Assembly: GCA_021030915.1 (NCBI GenBank)
Contig: JAGEMR010000169.1
Location: 1 to 56,097, forward strand
Origin: Astrothelium macrocarpum
Taxonomy: Eukaryota > Ascomycota > Dothideomycetes > Trypetheliales > Trypetheliaceae
DNA: 56,097 nucleotides
Reading direction: 5' to 3'
In this document: positions 11,508 to 22,455 of the stretch, piece after piece
How positions within the stretch are numbered: position 1 is the first letter of the stretch
Layout: every line of letters begins with the position of its first letter
Notes under the pieces: generated by a model
Seen by the model: the letters and a program-made list of their open reading frames with translations, nothing else
Told to the model about the DNA's origin: nothing
Databases searched by the model: none
Program-made: the position numbers and the translations under genes

Positions 11508-13479
11508 TTAATGAAGACGAAAGGTTCTTTTCTCATTGTCCCATCGTTTACGCAAGTCCGCATATATTTCGTCGCCCGTCAGACATGTTACATATGCGCA
11601 GGCGATGTATTTGCTGTAGTCTCGCGAAAGAACGTGAAAGTGCCGAGCTGCGCCGGGGAACCAACATAATTGATCCCCTGGATGCACCGGTCTAACGGAA
11701 AACCCAATCTTCCTCCCCTCGGTGACGAAAAAGTATCTGCCTCCCTGCTCAAAAAAAATATGTTCAAACTCTTGTGCGAATCCGATGACCAGATCTTCCA
11801 TGGTCATGTGAAGAGCGGTACCACACTCCGCCAAAGACTGCATTCCTGAAGATTGCGCAAGAATTATTTGGACGAGATCATCAATGGAGAAGCTCGTTGG
11901 CGGCGTCTGCCCTTTAGCATATACGTATTCCTTCATCCATGTAGACAGGAGATTTTTATCCGTCGCGTCGGATAATAGATGATCTTGCATCTCCTTAAGC
12001 CACTTCCAATTCGTTTCGTAATATTTTTCAGAGATCTTTTGTGCTTGCATGCTTTGGGATGCGTCCTTCTTCAACATTACTGCTGCTGTGTTCGCAGCTC
12101 TTTGGATCGTTTCCAAACCAAGACCAAGGACATTCATGACTCGTGGGCCCTCTTCAAAATTTACATTCCCTAATCCACTCCACATGTCCTCAAGTTCCTT
12201 GCATGCGAAATGAGCATATTCGGGGCATTCAACCATTAAATTTGCTCTTCCGCTAAAGTCAGGACACCAGGAAGGAAGACCCGGGACTTCCTTCGGCACA
12301 TCATCGTAGCGTTTCAGCATGCTAGAGAAGTACATGGCACCCCCTGCTCCTTGACAAGCGACCACAGCGGCCTTGGTAAATACAAGTGATGGATCAAGAT
12401 CGTAGGCCACCGGAATGCTTGAGCGGATGTTATCATTTACGAGCCCAAGTATCCCGTAAATGAAATCTTGCGGCTTTGATGCTGCGCGGCCGTTGACGAA
12501 GATTAGCAAATCCCGAAAATAATGTTCTTTCGTTGAGTGCCTGAGTGTGAAATCTTTAGCATGCAACAAAAGTCGTATTTCAGCGGATATTGAGCAAGGT
12601 AGCCTTGGCAACTCTGCGCCAAATGCGGCATCCATGCATATGGGATGGGATAAATGGGTCAAAAATGAACACATAATAGTCCAGCCGATATAATCAGATC
12701 CACATAGAACAGAAGCTCTCTCACTTAGCATTATCTCTTGATAGGTCCAAATCCTTGAAAACCAATTCCGGTTGACCAGTGCACGGAAGGAAATCCAGAA
12801 GGGGTCATCAGGAGGGAAAAGAGCAGCCTTGTAGGATCTGCTAGCTAAAAATTCGCGTACCATTTCGGGACCCTGCACAAGCGGGTTTTGACGAAAGTCC
12901 ACGAGCAACGCGATCAGAGCTAGCAATTGTCGTTCTTCAATTCCGAATCGCTCTTTGTGTTCTTTTGTTAGAGCTCTCAGTCGTCTCCCGGTGAGTCGGT
13001 CTTCATTCTCAAGGGAGTCTTGACAAAGCTGTACCCATCTTAACACAGCCATGACCCTTGGGCTCCCGGTCTCTTCACCTCCAAGCCAGACCAAGCCTTT
13101 GCTCTGACTGGCCGTAGACTTGGTGCATTAGAGGTATCTGCGAGGCTTTGTCTGCATTATTCTGCTGGTTGATACAAATTGCATCGACCCAAAGGAACCG
13201 GTCACCGAACCCCTCTTGCTCCACAAAGTCGTGTACTGCTTTTAGAGCAGCGAGCAAATTTTCTGTTACCCAGAAAGGATCCCCATTGAGCTCGATTTTC
13301 TGGGTTGCGTCATCAGATCCCCAACAGTAGGATAGAGCAAAGTATTTTTCTGTGCCCCCTAATGTTATGGGCTGCTTTAGGCTGCAACGCACCAGACCTC
13401 CGTCAACAGAGTCGATATGTAACAAACGGATTTCGGCCGGTTTGAGAGGCTCGTACTTGAACACCATCTCGTAAATCAT
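11508..13479 (-). pseudogene. HET-domain (heterokaryon incompatibility) gene with a frameshift
   Basis: The ATG at 13479 opens a frame with the HET hallmarks: YFALSYCWGSDD, then FLWVDAICINQQNNADK, then QIPLMHQVYG. Just after this, at about 13088-13110, the expected V-W-L-G motif is found in a different frame. That frame continues for about 520 codons with typical HET sequence (NRNWFSRIWTYQEIMLSERA) to TAA at 11508-11510. The shift equals one extra base, most simply a G in the cttggtctgg run; no GT-AG intron of workable size can bridge it. HET proteins trigger non-self recognition and cell death in filamentous ascomycetes and are often inactivated. A sequencing error in the G pair is the alternative. 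No NACHT or other second domain was recognised in the C-terminal part. Confidence 0.8.
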
Positions 13480-14548
13480 CAAGATTTGAGACCAACCGTA
13501 GAGCTAATCGAGCCGCTCGCGGTCCGAGTATCTTGTGTGGATGCATGCTTAAGTATTCGGTGGTTTCCAGCCTTGCATCGCCTCGATGACAGCAAATCGC
13601 GCAGCTAAACGCCCTGGTCTACACGGCTACCACTCGAAACGCAGCTGTACCAAACTAGGTATCTTCATTGTGGTTCAGACACGCGAAATTCATTGCGCAG
13701 ATACAATTGCATTCATGTGGAACTTTGTGTTAGTCGTGAATCGTATATGGAGCGTCTCTCGGGTTTTGACTTTTCGATTAAAATGTGTTTGTAGACTTTC
13801 CTGTGGTGGCGGTGATGCCTACAGGTGGAGTGGATAAAATTATTACATGAAATTGGCGATCAGAGAGGCCTAACGACGTGTGACAAAGAACCTCCTTATT
13901 AACTTCGCTCTTGAAAGTGTGGCTTGTCACCCTTTTTGCAGTCGACAACTTTTCTGACTGCGACACAAAATTGCGCTAAGCTGCACTTGGTGTAGCGTCT
14001 GTCCCGACAGTAAACTAATTTTATGATGAAAAGTAGGTTTCTGCTTGTATTCGAATTAAGAAAATGCAGTGTCCAAACTGTTCTAGCCAAGACCAAGTTT
14101 AGTTTCTTCATATTCGATCCTATGTCATTTTCATATAGATGATTGTTCACTCGAACAATTGGCCCCAATCGCACCTTATCCGTTTTGCAAAACCAGTGAA
14201 AGAAAACTCCCGGGTATCCATCCAGCTCCAATCCGTCTAGCGTGTACCCCATCGCTATGCCCGAGCTATCAGGAAAGAGACTCACAAATCTATATTGCAA
14301 CATGTCCATACGGCTAGACGCAGACCGCACAAGAGGAATAAAGCATTTGCGGCCGGGTCACTCCGAATCCCACGATCCTCTAGATGAGGCAATCTCTTGC
14401 CAACGCGAAGACCGCCGCCAAACCCAACCGGCCACCATCTATCCCCTTTTCAATCCCCGGAGGACTGCCTTGACAAGTCATCAATGAGTGTTGGCCCATA
14501 GATTGTCTCTGAGATGACTTCCGCACCTGTCCAGTAGCGACAACGAGA
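13480..14548. other. Gene-poor stretch
   Basis: A 143-codon minus-strand frame (13899-14330) is open but has no recognised motif and an unremarkable composition, so I do not call it a gene. The ~300 bases after 13480 probably serve as the promoter of the HET gene. Confidence 0.4.
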
Positions 14549-15971
14549 TCACGGCCACCAATTCATGCGCTTGTAACTTTCAATAACATTCTCGACTTCC
14601 GCTTTCGTGATTCGCTCGTGCTTGTATCTGCCGAGAAAGTCAGTTTCATGAAGCACCGCAAAGACTTCAAAAAGACGCACTTGAACCCGGCTACCCGCTC
14701 AAACCTTCCTCCATCCAAGTTCACATCCTTATCCTGGAGCAACTCTTTCTCCATAAATGGCGTTAACGGCGTATTCTCCATACATCCGCTCTTCCTCAAC
14801 ATATCACTCCACGGGTCCAACGTCTCATCATTCACATCATCCACCACGTGCTCCAGATTCAGCCTCGCAAACGTATTAATCAACGCATTCGTAAACGTCG
14901 TCGGAATCCCAAACACCTCCGTGATCAGCCCAGCCAGCGTTCCCTGTGCCGTCCCGCCCCGATCCACCACGTTGAACACGGGATACGCCGTTGCCACCTC
15001 TCCCTCCGTCCCGCTTCCAGCCGCAGACCGGAACGGCGCCACGCTCGTTGCCTTTGGCAGCGTCGCCCGCCATATCGCAGCCGCCCACAGAGCGCGCGCC
15101 ACATCTTCCACGTGCACGCAATTGCTCCGCAGCTCCTTGCCCCAGAGGAACTTCATCTCCTTCCCCTGCGCCTGATAGACCCGCGCGAGCGCCAGCGCAG
15201 TACCCAGCCAGCGGCCCGCATAAGGACCGTATACATGCGCCGTTCGCATGACCACTAGGGGCAAACCACCAGCGCTGCCGCCCTCGCCGCCTTTTTGTAG
15301 TTTGCCGAGCGCCTCTTCCGCCTCGAGCTTCCATTTGGCAAGCTTCAGCCACGGCTTGATCTTGTCGTGTTCTCGTCTCGGCACTTTGTCCGGCGCATAC
15401 ACGAAGCCGGTGCTGACTTCGACAAAGGCTTTGCAGCCGCCCGCAGCCGCAACGGCCTTACCCAGCGTCAGGCTGAGTAAGTAGCTGCGGGAGCGGTAGA
15501 CGGCGTCGTCCTGGCTGTAGCGGGTCTCGCCGCCGCAGTTGAAGATGTAATCGTATGTTTTGCCTGCTGGGGTCTTGATGATTTTCTCGAGGATGTCGGG
15601 GCGGCTGGCATCGGCTTGGATGAATTTGTCTTTGGAGCAGGCGTCGGCAAATTCGGGGGCGAGCATGGCGAGCTCGGGGAGTTGCTTGTCGACGATACGG
15701 ACGCTGGAGGCGAGAGCATTGCGGTGGATGTGGAGGGCGAGGAAACGGCCGATGTAGCCTGGAGGTGGTCATTATTAGAGCCATGGTAGATGTAGGAATA
15801 GATTTAGAGATGGGATTGAAACGGATAAAAAGCAATGGGCCGTGACTGGGGGAATCCTTTACCAAGACCGCCAATGATCAAGACGGTGGGTTTATCAGAG
15901 TCTGCCGGTGTCGTCGAGTCATTCTGCCCAGCGGCCTGCTGCTGTTGTTGTTGTTCCACTTCCTCGGCCAT
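14549..15971 (-). CDS. NAD-dependent epimerase/dehydratase (extended SDR-like), 3 exons, 421 aa
   Basis: The exons on the minus strand are 15971-15863, 15758-14681 and 14627-14549. The first intron (GTAAAG...CCAG, 104 nt) is phase 1. The second (GTGCGT...CTGAC...GCAG, 53 nt) restores a natural ending (ESYKRMNWWP) that the unspliced frame would miss. After a Gln-rich N-terminus (residues 5-13), residues 30-40 form the Rossmann NAD-binding motif VLIIGGLGYIG, with G34, G37 and G40 as GxxGxxG. Downstream are FNCGGETRY, VEVSTGFVY, an AKWKLEAEEAL helix, and VMRTAHVYGPYAG, which is typical of sugar-nucleotide epimerase-like proteins. A canonical YxxxK pair is not obvious, since Trp occupies the place where a Tyr would be expected. 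The substrate is unknown. It is a soluble, presumably cytosolic protein. The second half is GC-rich. Confidence 0.85.
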
Positions 15972-18900
15972 GACAAGCTTGGAAAACTAAGAAGGCTGTC
16001 AAAACCTAGTGGCACCAAACCTAGAATTTAGGCGGGGGGAAGAAAGCGAGAAAACGTATCAAACAGTAGGCACCGGTTTCAGGGACAGGCAGCGTATTTA
16101 ATCCGTCCAGGGTCCGATCGTGTTCATTTAGTGAGGGCTTGGCGCAATGAAGTCACAGGGAGCGATGGCGGAAGCTGCACCCTCGTCGAGGGCGGGGGTG
16201 GGGATCGAAAAGCAAGCCAACAACACCGAGACTAACACGCTAGACGCTGCGGCGCGAGCGGGAGACCCGGAAGACCAGGAAGCCCAGGGCATTCTGATCT
16301 GGCCTGCCGGCTGGAGGCTGCCTTCACCCGCAATACTAACCATCATCGCAGACGGAGATTAATTGCAAGTGCAACCACATCCGCCGCCCGTTCCTGGAGC
16401 TACCGCAATACGCATGAAAAGTGGAGTCGGGTGCCCGATGGGTGCCTTGCAGGAGGATTTTAACCTCGCTCGTCTACAGACTAGCCACCGGACTAGGGAT
16501 GGCCTGGAGGCAGTGGCCAAGCTCTGTGCAACCCCTGCGGACCCAGAGAAAAAGAAAAGGGCCTAAGCATAATTACAGTTTGAAGAGAGCAACATTCGTC
16601 CCGCTCCCGCTCCCGCATCGTATCCCCAGCCCACGCCCCAATCAGCGTGGGAGGCCTGGGATCGAGGACTGATCACAAGCCTACGATCTGCACCTCATTG
16701 ACAAGTGCGGCTGCAGGCCCAGCACTGCATGATGCGGCCTCAGAACAAACACTTGTCACGGTTCTCATGATGAGACCGCAGAGCTCGTGCCTCTCATCCT
16801 TCAATACTGAAGCACTTGCCAGCCGGACAGCTCGGCACTTGTCCCCGAACACTCGTATGGGCAATGGTCGCACTGGCGACAGTGATGGCAATACCAATAA
16901 AATGACTCGCTTGACGAGCCCCCAAAGAGGTGCCAGACTTACAGATTTGGACCCCATCCACGATCGCCCGCACACCCAGTCATGAAGATCTGGCTATTCG
17001 AACCGCCGAACCCTAATTGACCATGAGTGCAGTAGAGCGACTGTCTTTCCAAGCTGGCGGGTAAACAGGATCCTGGAGCTCTAGAACGCTGCAAGCGACT
17101 CGGTTGCGTCAGATGCTTCTGAACAATTGGTGCAGATGCTCGGTTTGCTTGCTTGCTTTTGATTAGTCCCTCTCTACCTTTCTGCCGAGTTTGTGCAACG
17201 ACGAAAAGCAAAACCTTGCTCTATCATTATCAGTGTAAGGCCCCCCCTTGATATAGGTAGCCAAGCGAGCAGCGGAAAAGCTCGTTCGAAATGAACTTAT
17301 CAGTCAAGTCATCTACGTCACGAAGTGGCAATTATCATCGACCAGTATCTCGAAAATGCTGATGCCGGTCGAACGGGAGTGCGAAATGAAATACAGAGAC
17401 TCAAAAAGTAACGTGGGGGTTTTTTACATGACTACTTGCTCTGTGATGTCCGCGAGCCCGAAGAAGTAGCAGATTGATTACTCGAGCATCTGGAACTATA
17501 ACCAATGTGTATATGCAGGGCGCGGGAACGACGGCTAAATGCGCTAGCATATGAGAAATCAACTCACTAAGCGTCGCTACTGAAAGCTTATCTGAAAACA
17601 TCCCAGCGCAATGCCCTTCAGGATGGCGACACGCGATTCAAGTCTCGGAAGCATGACAATTAACCATATCAAAGACTATAAGCTATTCCATGTCCATATG
17701 AATAGACGATCACTTGACAGTTGAAGAAAACTTGCCCATACGGGGCTGCAGGCAGCAGTCGAATTGAGTTTGAGATGACGTTTCAATATCGGTCTTTAAT
17801 CTGGAGTCCCTCCCGTCTCCGAGACATTAGTTGGTGCCTGCATTCCTTGTTGCGGTCCATGGAGTCGGGCCTTCTCAACTGCATTTCTCTGCCTTTCAGG
17901 GTTTTCATTCAATCCTGACTCTTCCAGTCACCGCGAATGCTTCCAATTCTCCCTCTTCACATGCTCGGTCTCGTGCCTCTTGCCCTTTTTCGCTTAGCTT
18001 TCGACCCTTTTTACCTCGCCGTTCTCAAAAATCCCTTCATGAGGCATAAAAGCCGTCCGAGGATATCCTTAAAAGGCAGGACTTACTGGGCTGACACGGC
18101 GTCAATCATGCACGAGCTTCTAACGTGCATGACTGCTGCAGTCGCGCGCGTTCCAGAAATGCGGTCGTCCGTCTGGCTCGACAGCAGAATCGACCAGGTT
18201 GAGCATAGACGCAACAGTTGCAGACGATTGTCAAATCTGCCTTGATACCGTTAGCGACACACCAAATTTGGCTTCACGTTGACATTTGAGTAGGCTTCAA
18301 TCAGACCAGACCAATTCCGGAAAAGGTCAGGAGCGTGCCATCGAGTCCGAGCGAGAGATTCTATGTCTTTAGTAAACGGTTTGCCAATCGATTCTTTCAA
18401 CACGGCAAAACGGCTATGAAGTCGTCTCCACCATTAGTCATACGACCAAACACCGGGATAAGAATCGTTGCAGATTGTGAAAGACATCATTCCTGATAAG
18501 AATGTCAGCGAGAATCTCAATACAGTTCGAGCTATCAAAATTAACCAGACTACCTATTCTAAAAATGGTTTTGAGACACATCTCGGTTATCATGGTCGAG
18601 GGTCTTTCTCAGTGATGTACGACGAATCGCATCCCATCCAATCTCTAACATCTCTTACTGCAAGTTCTAGTAACATCACTGCTGTTTTGAATAGAGAAAA
18701 AACCGTAGCGGAGTTCCTACCTTGTCCTTAAGCGACGTCGATCACCGCAGACTACAGCTATCCGGATTCTATTCTAGAAAGGACCCACTCTGGAAAGCTA
18801 TAGACACCTTCTGGGTGCGCTTACGGACCGTAGCGCGTGTAGCAAGTTTTATGTGGGCTCGGAAACCGGGGTAGGTTCCTGTTGTCCTCTGTTTCCTTAG

Positions 18901-19145
18901 CAAATGACGTACGCGGAAAAATTGTGTGCGGGGATTTTCGAAGCCCACAACTTCAATTCAATAAAGTATGCAACCGAACTGCTTCGGCAGGACACTCTAC
19001 CGATGCACAAAGCACGAAGCATGGATTCACTTTATTAATAGAGACCAATGCTATTCGGATTCCAGGTTTGTACGTAGATCTGTTTCTACCCCAGGTCGGT
19101 GATTCTTGTTTCTTTCAGTTCTTGAGTTGCATTAGCACGCTCAAA
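15972..19145. other. Long gene-poor stretch (3.2 kb)
   Basis: No convincing gene was found. Frames of 60-110 codons occur (16147-16362, 16647-16985, 17937-18245, all plus strand), but none shows a domain or a splice partner. The sequence is not strongly AT-rich. The final 250 bases hold an open, start-less extension of the GH28 frame, which I treat as leader. Confidence 0.4.
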
Positions 19146-20495
19146 ATGTATTCCATTGCAAAGTTGACCTTTAGGTCCATTCTGATCGCTCTGATCACGA
19201 TTTCTACTGCACGGTCGGCATCAGCAACAGCAAGAAGTAAGACTTGCACAATACCATCACAATATGGATCTTCCAATGGAACTGCCGATGATTCTCCAGC
19301 AATCGCAGCGGCGTTTGTAGAGTGTTCACAAAATGCTGAAATTACATTCGAAGAAGGCCTTGATTACAGCGTCTTTGCCCCTATCAAAGCTACAAATCTG
19401 TCAAATGTGGTCATCAATGTCCAGGGCAATCTCCATCTGCCACAGAATATCACTGCTATCCAAACGATCGTCAATGCAAGCTCCGGCGGAAATGCGTATT
19501 GGTTTACCTTTTCCGGACCATCGATAGATTTCATTGGGTCCAAGAATGTATCCAACGGTTGGATATACTCCTATGGTCAAGCATGGTGGGACGCCAACCC
19601 TGTCAATGGGACGGGAATCGGAGGCCGTCCTCATTTGATGAGTTTCAGTACCACGAATGGATCAATGCAGTCCTTCAAGTCGAGAAAGCCGATTGCTTGG
19701 AATGTGCAGCTCAGTGGTACTAATGTCAGCGTGACCGACAGCGTTATCGATGCCTACTCGACAACCGGTAGCTTTCCCTTTAATACTGACGGCTTTGATG
19801 TGACTGGTACCGACATTACTATCAGCAACAGCGTGATCTATAACGGAGATGACGCTATAGCTGTTGGATCCGGCTCACACAACATCCTCTTCACAAATGG
19901 AGTGATTGGTTACCAATCCCATGGCATGAGCATAGGATCTCTTGGGCAAGACCAAACCGAGTTTGCCAATGTCTCCAATATCCGCTTTGACGATGTGACA
20001 GCCGTCAACTCCGTTTACGCAGCTCGCTTCAAGTCCTGGGAAGGAGGTCAAGGTCTTGCCAAAAACATCACTTGGTCGAACATCCGCGTCTACAATGTCA
20101 CATTTCCCATCTTTGTGACGCAGACATACATCAACCAAGGTTCCAATCAGACTCAATCCTCAAGCGGCAGCGTCACGGGAAGACCGAATAATTCGACAGT
20201 CAATATGGTAGATTTTACCTGGGCAAACTTCACCGGTACGATCAACACGTTCGCACCAGGCGATGGGAGCTGTGTCACCGATCCTTGTTGGTATGATCAA
20301 GGTCTACCGAACCTCAAGCATACGGAAGCGATCATCATCGAGTGTAATACGAACACTTCTTGCCAGAATTTCCAGACAACGGGTATTGAGGTATTTCCGC
20401 AGAGCTTGGAGCCACCGAGTGTCATTTGTTTGAATGCCACCGCGGAACTGAATCCAAATCTAGGTTTTAACTGCATGAACGAAACTTTCGTATAA
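19146..20495 (+). CDS. Secreted glycoside hydrolase family 28 (polygalacturonase-like, probably exo-acting)
   Basis: This single-exon gene encodes 449 aa. The chosen ATG at 19146 gives a clear signal peptide (MYSIAKLTFRSILIALITIS...); the frame is open further upstream, but that extension has no signal sequence. GH28 catalytic motifs are intact and in order: NTDGFD (213-218), GDD (234-236, preceded by N), SHGMSIGS (258-265, His259) and RFKSW (294-298). Asp215, Asp235, Asp236, His259 and the Arg/Lys pair therefore match the family active site. More than a dozen N-x-S/T sequons occur. The C-terminal Cys-containing region and the length resemble fungal exo-polygalacturonases, but exo versus endo and galacturonan versus rhamnogalacturonan cannot be settled here. 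The likely role is degradation of plant pectin outside the cell. Confidence 0.92.
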   Translation: MYSIAKLTFRSILIALITISTARSASATARSKTCTIPSQYGSSNGTADDSPAIAAAFVECSQNAEITFEEGLDYSVFAPIKATNLSNVVINVQGNLHLPQNITAIQTIVNASSGGNAYWFTFSGPSIDFIGSKNVSNGWIYSYGQAWWDANPVNGTGIGGRPHLMSFSTTNGSMQSFKSRKPIAWNVQLSGTNVSVTDSVIDAYSTTGSFPFNTDGFDVTGTDITISNSVIYNGDDAIAVGSGSHNILFTNGVIGYQSHGMSIGSLGQDQTEFANVSNIRFDDVTAVNSVYAARFKSWEGGQGLAKNITWSNIRVYNVTFPIFVTQTYINQGSNQTQSSSGSVTGRPNNSTVNMVDFTWANFTGTINTFAPGDGSCVTDPCWYDQGLPNLKHTEAIIIECNTNTSCQNFQTTGIEVFPQSLEPPSVICLNATAELNPNLGFNCMNETFV

Positions 20496-21524
20496 GAATT
20501 TCCATCTTGATTTCGCTGCATCCCTTGTACATGGTTCAAAATATTTTGCTGGCATCAGCAACCGTAGATATTACCTGAGGTTCTATTAATAAGAAGCATT
20601 CGGCATGAGCAGAAAGAGATTTGATTACTCGTCCAAATCTCGATAAGGCCTTTTCCCACTCTAGGTAGCAAAAAATTTTAAGCCATTTAAGAGAAACTTT
20701 TATAATACTACCGCTTGATTTTTTAGAGTGTCTGAGTAGGAGTGTTCCTCTACATTTACTGCGAGCGCTCTCTCTACCTGGTTGGTTTATGAATTGGAGC
20801 CAACTAGGTATGCTCTAAAAGGCAGCAATGACCGCGGTTTTGCTAAAGCTTTTCTCGGTGCAGAGCCAGAGTCGGACCAGCGGTCCAGTGAGTCTGATTA
20901 GCATGATTGATCCGACTTGCACTAACTATAAGCTTTTCCCGGTTTGTATGAAGCCAATACGATTCAAGGGCTTTTTATACGCGATTGAGGATGATGTTGA
21001 GGTCAGCCAAAGAGTTGTACTGCTATCACCCATCTTAAGCGATTCTCTTCATCCCGTACCAAACAGCAGCTTGTAGAGGATTATATCTCCAGCGACGCAC
21101 TGCAGATAAGAGCAAGCGAGTTGAAGGACCAATTCTATTGACGCAGCGCCTTCATGTGCTCCCAGGTTGTTGCTAAAATCAGAACAAAAGCTGGTTTTCA
21201 ACTCATATTTGCGGGGACATCTCAACAACCACAAATGGAAAAGGACTGCCAATTCGCTTTTAAATGGTAATCTTGGCATACTTCTTCAACAAACAAAATT
21301 ACGTTGAAATTCGACAAACAATTTTTCCCATATGATTTTTACAACGCCATTCAAGTTCTCAAAATTTTCACAGCAATTTTAGCGTCCACGGGCGGTTAAG
21401 CAGCACCGCCACAATAAATCTCAACACTGAAATCTCCGCCACATCCACATCACCAGAGCGCAACCAAACAGCTCCACAACCATCACATGTCTCTGCACGG
21501 TCCAATTTCGAATTTTGACCGCAC
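20496..21524. other. Gene-free stretch
   Basis: No gene features were seen. The part at 20640-20760 is AT-rich, and the last 150 bases before EAF6 are its presumed promoter. Confidence 0.5.
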
Positions 21525-22302
21525 ATGGCCGAAAATGCTCCTCCAGGCACCGCAACCGCAACATCAACGGCCGCAGCAGACGGCAGCACAAGAGGGATGC
21601 CTTACTATGAGAAGCTAAGGAGCAATTTACGCGAGACGCTTGCCAAAAAACGCGCCCTCGACACTAAAGTCGTATGTCCCGTCCCTTTCCATCCCCCCAA
21701 CCCACTCCAACCAAACCCAATCTCACCTCATCTCCTCTAACCCCACTAACGTCCCTTCCCCCTCCCCGCAGTCCCAACTCGAAGACGCCATCCTCGCGCA
21801 CGAAACCGCATACCTCGAAGAGACCTCCGCAGCGGGCAACATCATCCGCGGCTTCGACAACTACATCAAAGCCGCCAGCACCACCAGCACCAGCACCACC
21901 TCCGCCCTCGCGGGCTCTGGCGCCTCCTCCTCGCTCGCCTCCAGCCTCGGCGGCGGCTCCGGCTCTGCGCTTGGCGCGGCAGGGCTGGGCTCGCTGGCAG
22001 CAGGCACGTCGACGCGGCGGCGCGCGGCCATCAGCGACGCGGACCGCGTGTTCTCGCGCTCGAGCGGCGGGCTGGCGAGCGCCGACCCGAGCGCCGCGAG
22101 TCCGCCGGGGTCGAGTGGGGGGGAGGGCGCGACGACGACTGCGGTGGCGACGCCGAGGAGTGCGGCGGGGGGCGGGGTGACGCCGGTGGGGAAGGGGAGG
22201 GTGGGGGGGAGTAAGGAGAGGAAGAAGGGGGGTGTGGAGGAGGGGGAGGATGAGGAGGGGAGGCCGGCGAAGAGGGGGAAGATTAGTTATGCGAGGGATT
22301 AA
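21525..22302 (+). CDS. EAF6: NuA4 histone acetyltransferase subunit EAF6
   Basis: Two exons (21525-21671 and 21772-22302) encode 225 aa. The intron has donor GTATGT, branch CTAAC and acceptor GCAG, and is phase 0. Residues about 26-77 carry the Eaf6 core: YYEKLRSNLRETLAKKRALD, then after the splice SQLEDAILAHETAYLEETSA and NIIRGFDNYIK. This is a short coiled-coil that docks Eaf6 in the NuA4 (and, in other eukaryotes, MOZ/HBO1-type) acetyltransferase complexes in the nucleus. The rest is Ser/Thr/Gly/Ala-rich low complexity, then a basic tail (SKERKKGG...RPAKRGKISYARD). The low-complexity half is encoded by very GC-rich DNA (about 21780-22280) unlike its surroundings. It is convergent with UTP12, with 153 bp between the stops. 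Confidence 0.93.
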
Positions 22303-22455
22303 GGGGTTGGGTTGGGTGTGGTGTTTGAGACGGTGTGGAGATATTTTAAGCATTTGCGAAAAGATGATTTCTACGCGTTTCGGTCAAGGCAGATCGATAG
22401 AAAAAGGTGGGAAAGGTCTTGTATTGACTACACAGGGAGGGTATCTCTGACAAGG

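Noticed and set aside
13899..14330. 143-codon minus-strand frame
   Set aside because: It has no motif, no splice partner and no clear codon bias, so it is not distinguishable from a chance frame.
21664..22353. 229-codon minus-strand open frame
   Set aside because: It lies opposite the GC-rich low-complexity half of EAF6, and the Arg/Pro/Ala-rich translation is typical of antisense GC-rich DNA.
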